Shown piece after piece: positions 9,679 to 21,729 of a stretch of 64,000 bases of DNA; within the stretch, counting starts at the first letter, position 1, and every line of letters begins with the position of its first letter. The notes under the pieces are model-generated. The model saw only the letters and a list, made by a program, of their open reading frames with translations, was not told the origin of the DNA and made no database searches. The translations under genes and the position numbers were made by a program. Source of the DNA: Hanleya hanleyi (lineage: Eukaryota; Mollusca; Polyplacophora; Lepidopleurida; Hanleyidae); contig JAVTVY010045542.1 of the NCBI GenBank assembly GCA_036873755.1, positions 62,001-126,000 on the forward strand, in the 5' to 3' direction.

Positions 9679-12219
9679 GCAACAGCTCGGCCTATTCCGT
9701 CAAAGTCATAGTACCTCGTGCATTAATGGTGTAAGGGTTTGTACGCCACCTTTCCTGTGTGAACCGACAACCGCTGCACGTGAGGCACACCACATGTATA
9801 GGCTGTGTTTCCACTCACATAGTCCTCGTTTTATTTCTCCCTTATCAGGAGATAAAATATATTTCCAAATGAAATGGATATCACATTGATTCTACCCCCG
9901 AAGGATCGCTTCTGATTTGAGGTGTTTTTTCATTTGCTGTGCTTTCAACATGGGTGCCAATATGGATTCCTAGCTGTATGGGTCGAGGTACTATGTCCTA
10001 CATTATAGTACGAGACCGTACAGCGTACGGTATAGCGTACATGCAGTGTACCGGTACATGACTCAATGGACTCATTGCTGTGAGCCCAATAAATGATCAT
10101 AAAGTAAAGCAGTTTCAATTTTCCCTCGGGACTAATATGGCAAACAAGGATAATTACCTCTACATGTACATAATTATAAGCAAACTGATATTGCATTTTT
10201 ATACATATGTTATATTTTGGGCTAAATAATTCAATATTTCAACTTACCATATTGCTATGTAGGAGACTTCAAACAGCTGGTTGGAGAACGGTCTGTTGTG
10301 TGCGACTTGGTGAAGTTTTCTCCATATTTAGGAAGACGTCAATTAGTGGGCGTGACCGTGTCGGTATTACACATATTGTTAATAAACCCTGCCTGTGGGC
10401 GTGGCCTTCGCCCGGGGCGACGTAAACAGAGAGAATTTAATTAAAGTGGAGTTTTTTGAAGTGAAAGATATGCTCTCAATTTATTATTAGGTTACATTTT
10501 ACTTGGGGCTACTCTTTGTACCAGTAATCCAAGAAAAAGCACAGATAGATATGCTCAAAACACCCCTCTCCGTTCAGTTTCTGGAATAACGCAATGCAGC
10601 ATTTTGTTGGTAGGTGTCTTCAAAAGCCAAAAGTTGAGATGGTAGAAATACTCATCCAAAATTACAAAATTGCTTTATTTAGGGACATAGTACTTTTGTT
10701 CGTCTGTACCTTTCGCTAGAGCGAGATACAGTCGTTAAAACGAGCCGTGGTAACGAGTTACAATATCGCTATAGTTTGGCTACATGTACAAGGGAATCGG
10801 CCAAAAATACTTATACGCGTCGAGAACAAACATAAAATCGATTCGAAATTTGGGTATTCACGTCTTGTTTTATTTTGGATCCATACTCGAGGCAATATTG
10901 GCAAAAAATAGAAAAAAAAGTCCTATATACAGACAGTATCTTTGATCAATAATTTTATATATTCTAACTTGAAATATATTGTAATGAATGTTCAAGGTTC
11001 TCTTCTACGGAAGCGTGTAAGGGCCACGATGAAAAATAATATTTGGAAATATCAAGATATTGCGACATTTCGAGATAGAATGCTAAGTCGAAATTTCGAG
11101 ATCCTAAGTCACATAGAATCCGGATCCCAATTGTTATGCAAATACTCAAGTCTCCCAAACTCCCGACAAAAGTTTCAGTCAGTCCAGTTTGTTTGAGGCA
11201 ACCGGACACTCATTTACATTTCAAAGACATGATTCCTGGGGACTACATTCACTGCACTGGATTTAGTGGTTCATCGGACTATGATGTGTCTGGCCAGTAT
11301 AATGAATATTCAACCCCAAAAACTTTTGGAGAATTTAAACGCCTATATTTTCAAAATATTTTCCGTTATGCTGTAAATCCTAAACAATTTGGTTAGCTAA
11401 TATTGATGGAAATGTTTTGCTTTCTTGTATCTCTTCGACGAGAGCGAATCATTTCTTGGAAATAGGTTTCAATATTGCTCTTCACATGAGAGCTCCAGCT
11501 TGTATCCTTCTGTTATAGTTTGAGTGCCTAAATGGATGCTAAATGGGTAACGAAGGTCTTACGATTTTATTTATTAGAGATTTTATTTATTAGATTCTTA
11601 TGTCGATAAGCTAATGTTTATTGCTTTAGTCATATTTAGAATAAAACCTATGTACGGTCTATCTGTCTTAGCTTGTAGTATTGAAGGACCCATGACTTTT
11701 TTCCCCCATGACCCTTCCATGCTCAGGCATGCGGAAGCAATTTGTGATTGGAGGAGTCACTATCACAGCACAATAGGCGAGGGTCCAGGGGCCGCTTAGG
11801 CCCCGGAAGCTCCAGGGTCTTGCATGGCCGGCGACGCGTACTAACGTATTTCCGAGCAATAAAACAAGAAATCTTCGCCTGTGTAAACTCCACTTTTTTT
11901 GCCTGTTTTTTTTCACATATTCTCCGTCAAGCAAATGATGATGTTCGGAAGTATCATTTCAATTATACAAGCGTCTAGTCAATATTCAGCCATCGTCCAT
12001 TACAGAATTTCCGCGTCCATAATCCACAGACCACAGCATTAGCAACAAATTGAAGAAGAAAACAATTCATAGTATACATAAGAATGCAAGGGAGAAGCTG
12101 TCAATAGTTGCCGACAATGATGCCGGCAAGACATCATGAGGTTCCCAAAGTATCAAATCCGTAACGGATCAATATTCTAAATCCATATAATTTTCATTGT
12201 AAAGTCCTTATGTAGAGTA
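9679..12219. other. Long non-coding stretch
   Basis: Open frames here are short (under 90 codons), show no known domain and overlap on both strands. No RNA gene or structured repeat was recognised over about 2.5 kb. Confidence 0.4.
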
Positions 12220-12445
12220 TGATGTATCTGCCAGGTAAGAGGCGACTAGCTGGAACACCCGTGGTGTTCTCGTGTGTGAAAAGGAATAGGACCCCACCCG
12301 TGCTGTCCCGGGTGTCAAAAGGAATAGGGCCCTAACCGTGTGGTTTCCGGGTGTGAAAAGGAATAGGAACCAACCGCCGTGATATGACTGAAATAGCGTT
12401 TAAAGCGACGTTGAATCATATTCACTCACTCACTCACTCACTCTG
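12220..12445 (+). repeat. SINE-like dispersed repeat with (CACT)n tail
   Basis: It begins 'GCCAGGTAAGAGGCGACTAG', has three internal 'GGTGT...AAAAGGAATAGG' units, and ends 'CCGTGATATGACTGAAAT...AAAGCGACGTTGAA' followed by CACTCACTCACTCACT. This layout resembles an abundant repeat I recall from mollusc genomes. The identification is from memory. Confidence 0.6.
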
Positions 12446-12879
12446 TCTCGCTTTGATTGTGCCTGTCCATATGAACATAATGAGCATCTAAAAATGCATG
12501 GGTTCATACTGCCCCTAGCCCCGGGTTAAGAGAAATTAAACAGAAGTTACGAAACGTAACGCCATCATTCTTGTACGCTAAGCTCGTATTTTGCTATCAG
12601 CATGCGATGTGTATCGCCAAATTTGAGAAACTTTCACTGGAGTCGCTTGGTGGTTCTGGAATAACGTACGCAGATTTATTTTTACTTGTTGAGGAGCCGA
12701 ACAATTCACCGATGAATGTGAATGCATTTCTTTTCTTGTGCCCCTCATGCTTATTGGAAAGTAAAATCTGCATTAAATACAGATATATGCTTTTTTCACT
12801 TTATTCTATCGTATTTTTCGTTCTCTGCCTCTTTGTCCGCCGCCGCAACGCGGCCGGACACTTTAAAATGGTTTTTGCT
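12446..12879. other. Non-coding, nothing recognised
   Basis: An open frame starts at 12571 and runs to 13254, but its second half is made of the tandem units described next. There is no known domain, so it is not called as a gene. Confidence 0.4.
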
Positions 12880-13445
12880 TCTTTTTGCGATAACTTCCTA
12901 ACGCTTTGTTGGATTCTTCCGAAATTCAGCATACGCATTCCTTGCGACAAGACGCCAGTCGGTATTGCATTTCAGCAACATCTGCCTGAATGTGGCGCCA
13001 CTGGGTCAAAATGGATCTTGGTTCTTTGTGTCCGGAGATGTCAGTTTGAATGCTTTACAAGCGATAACTTCCAAATGCTTTGTCGGATTCTCTCGAAATT
13101 CGACATACGCATTCCTTGCGACAAGACATCGGCTCAGCCGCTGCTATTGTATTTCAGCAACATCTGCCTGAAGGTGTCGCCACTGGGTCTCGCTTCTTCA
13201 TGTCAATTCCTGTCCGTGGATGTCTTTGCAAGCGATGTTCTTTGCAAGCGATAACATCCAAATGCTTTTTTGGATTCTCCAGGAATTCAGCATACGCATT
13301 CCTTGCGACAAGACGCTGGTTGCTACTGCATTTCAGCAACATCTGCCTGAAGGTGGCGCCACTGAATTTCTCTTCTTCTTGTCCGTTCCAGTTAAAATGG
13401 GCCTTCGATTTTGCTATGAAATCATTCTATTCCACATCATATGAT
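12880..13445 (+). repeat. Tandem array, ~170-190 bp units
   Basis: Three units share 'GCGATAACTTCC', 'GATTCT...GAAATTC', 'CATACGCATTCCTTGCGACA' and 'CAGCAACATCTGCCTGAA', with GCGATAAC at 12888, 13059 and 13247. Long overlapping open frames follow the array periodicity. Confidence 0.8.
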
Positions 13446-14090
13446 TTACCCTAAAGCTTTTGCATGAACCATATTTTATTTCAGAAGTATAATATGAAAT
13501 AACTGGCGGGGAAATCTTCGCAGCACTGAACCCCTGTTTTTTTAATTTCGTGTCATCTTAAATGAAGGACAACATTTCCTTCAATTTTGCTATCAAATAA
13601 TTGCATTTCACATCATATGATTTACCCTAAATCTTCTGCACGAACCATTTGTGTCCACACATGTAACTTACTATATTAATTACAACTGAGTTCCCAAAGT
13701 TCTGGTGCACATTGTGCATATGATTAATTTCCTGAATTGTATTGAATTCAACCTTGCTGGTCTTCAGACTCACAGATGATGGCATGCAGTTGTCAGTGCG
13801 ATTGTTCATGTATAGGAGCTTTCTATGGCTTTCATGTCAGCACACCACCACTACTCTCAACGAGAGCATGTCCTCACCCCCAGGGTGCCGAGCCGCGTCC
13901 TCTATCTCCCATTTGCAAACTAGCCCTCGTCCGACCTTCATATATTGTGTTTGAGCATATACATCTCCAATATATCTTGGCAGAAAGTTGAAATTTGGGA
14001 GTAGTCTGCAATATTGGTATAATTCTGCCACCCGTCAATGAATTGCAACCCCAAAAGGTTTCAACTTATCAGGCACAGATCCATGTTTTT
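13446..14090. other. Non-coding, nothing recognised
   Basis: No gene or repeat was recognised apart from two AAGCTTTTGCATGAACC-like phrases at 13455 and 13630. Confidence 0.4.
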
Positions 14091-14995
14091 ACCCCTCGGC
14101 CAATTTTGGCCATGGGGTATTGTTGTCGTCTTGTACGTCCGTCTGTCCGTACGTCCGTTCGTGAGCGAGATAGCCGGAAATTGGTATGCTTATTTAGCTA
14201 GTCAAGGACCAGAAGCCTATTGAATTGGGACCTGATTGGGTGGAAATCTTGGCGGCCATCTTTAATTTTATGCAAAATGGATAATGATTCATATCTCGGA
14301 AACCATTCAACCGTTCAATACAAAATTTGATGTACATCATCGATACATCAAGCAAGTTTCAATGAATTACCAAACAGGCTTTTCTGATTAGCTGGAAACT
14401 CTGGAGGCCATCTTCAATTTATGCGAAATCGATAATGATACATATCTCGGTTACCATTCACTTGTTTTATATGAAAGTTTGTATACATCATCGATGCATC
14501 CAGATACTTTGAATCGGAACCTGATTGACCGAAAACCATCTTTAATTTATGCAAAATCATTAATGATCTCTATCTCTGATTTCGCTAAAGTGCTCGATGT
14601 AAAATTTGGTATACATCATGAATGCATCAAGAGACTTACGATGAATGACAGATCTGGTTTCTCCGACTGGGCGGAAATCTTGGCCGCCATCTTTAATTTA
14701 TGCAAAATCTTTAATGATGTTTATCTTTGATACCAATTAAGTGTTTTATACGAAACTTAGTTTACAGCATCGATGTATGAAGAGACTTGCATTAATGAAT
14801 AACCACAACAGTTCCTCTGAGTGGCGGGAAGGATGGGCGGCCATCTTTAATTGATGTAAAATCATTAATGATCTCTATCTCTGATAGTGTTCAAATGCTC
14901 AATGTAAAATCTGGTATACATTATCGATGCATCAAGAGATTTATGTAATGAATACCGGTTTCTCTGATTGGATGGAAACCTTAGAGGCCATTTCT
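14091..14995 (+). repeat. Tandem array with CGTCCGTC leader, units of ~125-155 bp
   Basis: A leader of GTCCGTC-type repeats (14130-14160) is followed by about five units. Each contains 'ATCTCGG' or 'ATCTCTGAT', 'CATCATCGATGCATCAAG' and 'CCATCTTTAATTTATGCAAA'. Unit spacing is irregular. The leader and internal phrases parallel the array at 46085-47390. Confidence 0.75.
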
Positions 14996-16320
14996 AATTG
15001 CAATTTTTTTGATAATCTGTATATTTGTCACTTGACTTGCTTGGTGTTCCTGGCATCTTGGTTCAAATTGAATACATTATGAATGGCTGACGCCCAGAGC
15101 CGAGGGGGCTTCAGATGCGCAGCTTCGTATTGTATTAGTAAGTGGGTCCCTTGTCTATAGATCTTGCTTGGAATTGTTTTCCTTGCCAATCCGCCTCTGG
15201 GTGGCGCCACCTGGGAGCCAAATTAAAATTGTATCTCCAGACAATAACTTTTGAAACCTGAAGGATTCTTTCCAAATTTGGTGTGTGGATACCTTGCCTC
15301 AAGATCTGGCTTGAGAATGTTTTTTGTGTTGATTCGTGTACAGGGAGCACCACCTGAAAGCTAAGTAAAGTGTTTCCAGACAAAAACTTTTGAAAACCAT
15401 GACCGATTCATTCCAAATCTGGTGTGTAGGTACCTCACCTCAATTTCTCGTTTGGCATTGTTTTTCATGCTGATCCACATATAGGTGGCGCCACCTGGTG
15501 GGGGGGGGGGGGGGTTGGGGCAAATTTAAAATTATATTCCCGGACAATAACTTTTTAAAACTTGAATGAATTTTGGTATAAGAATACATGTACCTTACCT
15601 GGAGGTTTCGCTTGGGATTGTTTTTCTTGTCGATCTGATCATAGGTGGCGCCACCGGTAGGCCAAGTTAACATTTTCTATTTCCAATGTCAAGGAATCTT
15701 GCCTCAAGATCACGGTTGGGATTATTTTTCATGCTTATCTGCCTATACATGGCGCTAACCTGTGGGCCAAGGTAAAATTGCATATCCGGGCAGTAACTGC
15801 ATGTTGGGCCTGAACAGATTCTTTTAAATTTGGTATGTGGGTACCTTCCCTCAAGGTATCTTATTGGGCCATGTTAATGATGTTTTACCTAAGTTTTATG
15901 TTTTTACTTTCCGCACAAATAATGAATGTTTCCTTTACTAAAGATGCAAAAGGGATGCCTTCTCGATCGTATTCGATCGACTGTATCTACTTTCTTCAAT
16001 ATTTGGCATATATGCATTCCTTGTGACAAGATGTTGATTGGTATTATGTTTTATAAAGATCTTCCTGAAGTTGGCGCCACTAGGGTTCTTTCCGTTCTCT
16101 TGTGCTGCCAGCGGTAACTTCGAAACGCTTTGAAATGTCACTCGAAATTTGGTTTCCGGGCAATAACTTGAGAACTGCTCATCGAATTCTTCCCAAATTA
16201 GGCATGCATAGTACACTGTACCTTGCCATGAGATGTTGCTTGGGATTGCGTTATCCACTTCTGCTTAGAAGGTGATGCCACCTGATGACAAAATCTGAAA
16301 TTTGTTTTTGGCCAATAACT
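14996..16320 (+). repeat. Tandem array with GGTGGCGCCACC motif
   Basis: About seven imperfect units share 'CAATAACTT', 'TTCCAAATTTGGTGTGTGG', 'ACCTTGCCTCAAGAT' and the palindromic core GGTGGCGCCACC. The phrasing matches the array at 12880-13445. Open frames are unit artefacts. Confidence 0.75.
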
Positions 16321-16341
16321 TGAGAACACATATCTATTGCA

Positions 16342-16660
16342 TACATATTTATATACCACATGTTTGATTGTACATTTATACACTTGAGAATGCTAAGGGC
16401 AGACTTAGCGAAACGTCGTGTTTAATAAAGAAGAAGTTGAAATCCAGGAAATACCAGTGTTCACTATATTTCCTATCGCATTTACAGATTTTTTCGACGA
16501 CGGGTTTTGTGTGAGAAATGTGTCTTCAGGTTCATAATTCTAATAGTCTTCTCCTTCATATTTCAGTCGATTAGCAAGATCCCATCCGGGCAGTACTTAG
16601 GTAAGATTCACACTCACTGGTATGGTTACTCGAGTATGGTTGATGCTGTGGTTTTCCAAT
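16342..16660. repeat. Direct repeat, copy 1 (319 bp, includes an EF-hand exon copy)
   Basis: I saw no difference from 19253-19571 when reading the two side by side, with no length change (constant offset of 2911 bp). It includes a complete duplicate of the EF-hand gene's small exon at 16567-16600 with its acceptor and GTAAGA donor. Its left end begins near a 'CGAAACGTCGTGTTTAATAAAG' phrase that looks like a retroelement 3' end. Confidence 0.9.
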
Positions 16661-17878
16661 GCTGTCAGCTAACAAAATAAAAGCGGCAGAAGTAAGACGG
16701 AATTTCATTGGTGGATTAAGTCGTTATAACGACTTAATAAGTCGTTCTAACGACTTAATGCTGCAATTTCATTGGTCAATTAAGTCGTTATAACGTGACT
16801 GGTCAATCTTAGACGTGGGTTGTCCACCGTGTTCTGTTTACTTTCCTCCATATTGTCCTTGGTTAATTGCACGCGACGTTTCGATAGCGGGAATAAGATG
16901 ATTGAACAGGTAACCCATTGTAGCCATCATTACGTTACCTGACACAGGTAAGACCATGCACACAGGCATACGAGGATGCCTATCGTTCAGCAGGTAGAAT
17001 GGACTGAAGTCTGTAGCTTGCTAGGAGTAGAATTCAATATGAATTGGAGATATCTGTCCCACTGATATAGTGATCATCTTCTTAGTATTTTGCAAGGCAG
17101 ACCGGAATCGTAGACATGAAACGTTCAAACTTACCATAACATTGCGAGTGGTATAGGATATAGTCGGAAAGCAACGAGTTTCACCACCTGATCAAGATAA
17201 TTGGCCCTAAGATCAGAATGGAGATACTAGGGTGCTCTGTGTCGACAGTCATAGTCAGAAACAGCAAACATTGGATACATGTATCTCAACTTCCGGAATA
17301 CGATTTTGAACAATTTAATGCTTGTTTTGTTAGAATTTTGCTAAATCGAATCTAGGACGATTATACCTAGTTCTAATCGTTCCAGATCGAATCGAATTGT
17401 ATTATTTCTCAGTTAGATTCCATTTTGAAACGTATTTTTTCCTTTTTCAATGAAAACTTTCTGCTGTGCTGAAAGAGTGGAAGCCAATGGGCAGGAACTA
17501 TGACAGTACCGCAGTCGAGAAAAAGTGACTAAATGTATGTCTCGTCATTCTACCATTATGGTATATTTTGAACGAGGAAATTTCCTCAAAATGAATTTCT
17601 ATTTTCTTGCGTGTTTATAGCGTTTTGTAGTTACCTATATATCCGAAGAATATCATAAGGCTACTCCGCTGGCAGCAACACTTCACCTGACCTTAACAAT
17701 TACCGACAGCATGAGTAGATTTTTTCCCCAAAAATCATGAAACTTGATGACATTTTATCTCACTTCTATCCCATCCTACAATTAAATGACAAGACAGGTG
17801 GGGACCATAACACAATTCAAACGCCCTGCCATCTCCCTCATGTAACACGACATCAATTTAATTGCTAACGTGAATTTC
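16661..17878. other. Non-coding, with a GTCGTTATAACGAC palindrome cluster
   Basis: 16715-16797 holds perfect or near-perfect AAGTCGTTATAACGACTT palindromes (three copies, one interrupted). The rest, about 1.1 kb, shows no gene or known repeat. Confidence 0.5.
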
Positions 17879-18623
17879 TCAGAATTTTTCGTGTCTTCCT
17901 TCGACTTTTCCGTGTTTTCTTTCGACTTTTTCGTGTTTTTTCTTCGACTTTTCAGAGTTCTTGTTCGAATTTTCTGTGTTTTCTTTCGAAAACATCGCGA
18001 AATGGAAAAAATTGTGAAATACTTTCCACCGCGGTGAAATACTTTCCACCGCGGTGGGAAATATTTATCACCGCGGTGAAAAATACTTCCCACCGCGGTG
18101 GGAAATACTTTCCACCGCGGTGGGAAATACTTTCCACCGCGGTGGGAAATACTTTCCACCGCGGTGAGAAATACTTTCCACCGCGGTGGAAATACTTTCC
18201 ACCGCGGTGTACTTTCCACCGCGGTGGAAACTTTCCACCGCGGTGCCACCGCGGTGTAAAACTTTTAACCGCGGTGGAAAGTTTCCACCGCGGTGAAAGT
18301 GTTTCCCACGTGGTGGAGTATTTCCACCGCGGTGGAAAGTATTTCCCACCGCGGTGGAAAGTATTTCCCACCGCGGTGGAAAGTATTTCTCACCGCGGTG
18401 GAAAGTATGTCCCACCGCGGTGGAAAGTACTTTTCACCGCGGTGATAAATATTTCCCACCGCGGTGGAAAGTATTTCACAATTTCTTTTCATTTCGCGAT
18501 GTTTTCGAAAGAAAACACAGGAAATTCGAACAAGAACTCTGAAAAGTCGAAGAAAAACACGAAAAAGTCAGGGAAAAACACCTAAAAGGTAAAAAACATG
18601 AATGTCCCCTACGGGCCACCGTA
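17879..18623. mobile_element. Second copy of foldback element B, left end missing
   Basis: It has the same pyrimidine/purine arms and the CCACCGCGGTGG array as 7288-8127, and the same right terminus ending CTACGGGCCACCGTA at 18623. The left arm starts abruptly at about 17879, so the left terminus and some 45 bp of the arm are absent. It abuts Penelope-like fragments on its right. Confidence 0.85.
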
Positions 18624-18750
18624 CAGATCTTTGCTCGTTGGCGTTTCTGACTGCAGATTCATGTTCTTTCATGCGGACAGACAATGGTCTAGACATTTCA
18701 CCGACGTAAGAATCGCCACAATCACACTGTACTTTATAAAGCCATTTGCG
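18624..18750 (-). pseudogene. Penelope-like element fragment: GIY-YIG nuclease
   Basis: On the minus strand an open stretch reads LYKVQCDCGDSYVGEMSRPL and continues through SVRMKEHESAV. This has the spacing of the GIY-YIG endonuclease core found C-terminal to the reverse transcriptase in Penelope-like elements (Y...Y-x-G, then an Arg-containing helix). It is only about 40 residues long and is cut on both sides, on its right end by foldback element B in element sense. Confidence 0.7.
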
Positions 18751-18752
18751 AA

Positions 18753-18944
18753 GCCATAAAAAACTTGAACTCGACAGGGCGCCTTATCAGCTATGATGTG
18801 GTAGACCTATTTACCAGTGTCCCCAGGAAAGAAGCTCTCCAAGTCTTACGTCGACGTATCAACGACTCAAAAGACAGCCTACAGACCAAACTACGCCCGG
18901 AGTCCATTGTGGATCTAGCTGACAATAAACCGTATACACCTTAA
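18753..18944 (+). pseudogene. Penelope-like element fragment: reverse transcriptase
   Basis: About 63 codons contain NSTGRLISYDVVDLFTSVP followed by RKEALQVLRRRI. The phrase SYDVVDLFTSVP matches the catalytic-Asp palm motif A of Penelope-like reverse transcriptases. It ends in TAA. It lies head-to-head with the GIY-YIG fragment only 3 bp away, so one of the two has been inverted. Confidence 0.75.
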
Positions 18945-19252
18945 ATGACCTCCATAGTATCTAACTCTATCTTTAGACGCGGAAGCCATGCAGATGTTCT
19001 TTGAACTGCTCTTTACTTTATTACATTACTACTGTTGTATCTACTCTTCATACCAGCATGCCACATGTACTACCATTCAACATCAGATTATTTAAGCCAG
19101 CCATTACATTGTAATCACCCACCAAAGCTATTGTTTGTTCAGCCCTGTCCCCCTTAACCCTTTCATGTATGCCCACTCTCCAGGAGTGTCTACACCCCAC
19201 TGTTTCCAGACCATATATTGTTGTTATATTAGATTGGCTTCATCATACCATG
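18945..19252. other. Non-coding spacer
   Basis: No gene was recognised. It may hold further Penelope-like remains. Confidence 0.35.
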
Positions 19253-19571
19253 TACATATTTATATACCACATGTTTGATTGTACATTTATACACTTGAGA
19301 ATGCTAAGGGCAGACTTAGCGAAACGTCGTGTTTAATAAAGAAGAAGTTGAAATCCAGGAAATACCAGTGTTCACTATATTTCCTATCGCATTTACAGAT
19401 TTTTTCGACGACGGGTTTTGTGTGAGAAATGTGTCTTCAGGTTCATAATTCTAATAGTCTTCTCCTTCATATTTCAGTCGATTAGCAAGATCCCATCCGG
19501 GCAGTACTTAGGTAAGATTCACACTCACTGGTATGGTTACTCGAGTATGGTTGATGCTGTGGTTTTCCAAT
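19253..19571. repeat. Direct repeat, copy 2 (319 bp)
   Basis: This copy appears identical to 16342-16660. It carries the exon copy (19478-19511) that is closest to, and in phase with, the next exon at 19989. Confidence 0.9.
19478..19511 (+). CDS. EF-hand gene, small upstream exon
   Basis: A 34-bp exon lies between a pyrimidine-rich TTTCAG acceptor and a GTAAGA donor. It encodes SISKIPSGQYL plus the first base of a Gly codon completed by the exon at 19989. The same exon exists at 16567-16600. Which copy is spliced cannot be decided from sequence. The upstream exon with the start codon was not found. Confidence 0.6.
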
Positions 19572-19988
19572 ATTACTTGCCGCCTAACTGGATATGTGAC
19601 GTTTACATGGGAAAAACTCCTTTGTGTGTGGCGGTAATAAATTCAAAACCTGCAAGATCATATTTTTCTTGAAATTTACATACAGAAATTGTGATGATCA
19701 AATACATAAAATTAGATTTTTGATTCATCAACATGCGTTCACTGACCTGTTTTTCGTACTTTAGTTGCCAAAGAAAATCATCTCGCTAAATACCTTAGAA
19801 ATATCAGAGCCAGAGAGCACATTTTGATCTACCATTTTAAGCAAATGATCATTGAATTTTTTTTGAAGATCCAACATATGTTTGCTGTCATTCAACATGC
19901 ATGTGGTCATTTGCTCATCACAATTCAAGAGTGGGTAGTTTGTCCCGAGAATGTCTTCTAAAATTCTGCATGTCTCGATTGCTCACAG

Positions 19989-20126
19989 GCTTCGTAGGCT
20001 ACTTCAACAGTGTTTCCGTTAACGGGGTGATTGGCCCAAACGAACTGCGCGCCATCATGGAGAGAGCTGGCAGAGATCCGACAGATGAGGAAATCACAAA
20101 GATTATTAAAAATGTCAGCGTCGATG
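19989..20126 (+). CDS. EF-hand gene, exon encoding the first EF-hand
   Basis: The 138-bp exon has a CACAG acceptor and a GTGAGA donor. The protein begins GFVGYFNSVSVNGVIGPNEL and continues through RAIMERAGRDPTDEE, then SVDA with the Ala codon split across the intron. The loop has Ser at positions 1 and 3, Asn at 5, Gly at 6, Ile at 8 and Glu at 12, so it is a degenerate EF-hand. The family is calmodulin/troponin-C-like calcium sensors. Length and phase match the minus-strand paralogue at 448-585. Confidence 0.85.
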
Positions 20127-20829
20127 GTGAGATTCTATCCCAGGTCTATATTTTTTCAATTGATAATTACTAGGGTTCTTACATGTTTTTGTGCAATTGT
20201 TTATGGTGTTCTATTTGTGCCAATTTGATCTCGCGCGTCGACTTGCAAAAGTCGACGCACGACGCGCGACGGAGAGGGCGACGTCGCCTTTCAGAACGCG
20301 ACGTCGACTTTTCGCGTCGCGCGTCGTGCGTCGCCTTTTTGAAGAATCAAAAACTCGACGCGCGACGCGTGACGGAAAAAGTCGACGTCGCGTTTTAAAA
20401 GGCGACGTCGCCTTCTCCGTCGCGCGTCATGCGTCGGGTTTTATAATGTTAAAGAGATAGGCCAAAACTCGACGTCGTGTTTCAAAAGTCGACGTCGACT
20501 TTTGCCCTATCTCCTAACATTGTAAAAGTCGACGCGCGACGCGCGACGGAGAGGGCGACGTCGCCTTTCAAAACGCGACGTTGACTTTTTCCGTCGCGCG
20601 TCGTGCGTCGGCTTTTAAAAAGTCGACGCGCGACGGACATTTGCGTCGCGCGTCGCCTTTTGGTTTACAAAAGTGCGCATGTCTGGGGAGCATGTATTCC
20701 ATATTGTTCACGAGACACAATAAATTATCAATCAAATTATCAATTGAAGTTTGCTACTATACGTTGTACAAACGTATGATATAACATTCACAATCTTTGT
20801 TAACTTTTTTCTTTTATGTAAAGGTGTGT

Positions 20830-21045
20830 TTGTACTGTGATGTGTTGTATTATGGTATATTTCACCGTAATGTATGGTATGGTATTGTTTAGAATTGTAT
20901 TGTTTTGTGATGTATTGAGTTGTAATATGTTGAATTGTAATATATTGTATTGTAATGTATGGTATTATTTTGCATTTTATTGTATTGTATCGTATCATAT
21001 AGTCTTGTTCTGTCTCGTATTGTTTCGTTGTATTGTGATTTGGGG
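20830..21045. repeat. Degenerate (TGTAT/TGTTT)n simple-sequence tract
   Basis: About 215 bp of repeated ATTGTATTGT-like words lie within the left arm of foldback element D. A matching tract is absent from the right arm. Confidence 0.75.
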
Positions 21046-21410
21046 TGTTAATTTCGAAAGAAAAAAAAAAAATGTTCACATCTGCGATTTCCGATCCTTG
21101 TAGCTTCTGACCGGTGTTGGTAATTTGCGTAGAATTTACTGCAACAAAGCAAGAATGGCAATATATTTAACATACATGGAGACTATGTACCACATAATTT
21201 ATTTGTTTCGCTGTCAGATATGTTATATTGCTGATTAATTTTCGAACACTGGTACCTGTGTTCAACAAAATGCACATCCCTCCATCACGAGGACAATACG
21301 CATCTATTAGCTTGTCAATGTGTTCATATTTCGCTGGACTAATACGTAAAATATGTGTCCAATAATGAACCAAAAGCTTATCTAAGTAACAGTTTTGCAG
21401 GAGTAACAGT

Positions 21411-21729
21411 AACGACTGGAAAACAGAGACAAACTAATAAATAGCTTGTGTAGCTCAAAGGAAATGTGGGATCCTACTGTTTTCCGGTCGAAAACGAAAG
21501 TAAAATGACCCCACACCTCACCTTTACTTTGACAGCATATATAGTCACTAGTCTAAAATGGCAGAAAACAAAGCCTTACTATTAAAAAGGGTTGTATGAT
21601 TCGAGATAAAATGCAACGTGGCGCGTTTTATCAGGAGACATTCATCAGAATGTCTCCAGAATGTAAGATCTCACAGTTCCATTGAGCTACACAAGCGGTT
21701 AATTATTTTCCCTCTGTTTTCCAGTCGTT
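21411..21729. repeat. Nested hairpin element, 319 bp
   Basis: The termini are AACGACTGGAAAACAGAG and its complement. The arms are about 50 bp and include GCTTGTGTAGCTCAA and its complement. It lies in the centre of foldback element D and is probably a separate miniature element. Confidence 0.7.

Noticed and set aside
12571..13454. 227-codon frame and its neighbours
   Set aside because: Most of it lies in the ~175-bp tandem array. The upstream half has no recognisable domain.
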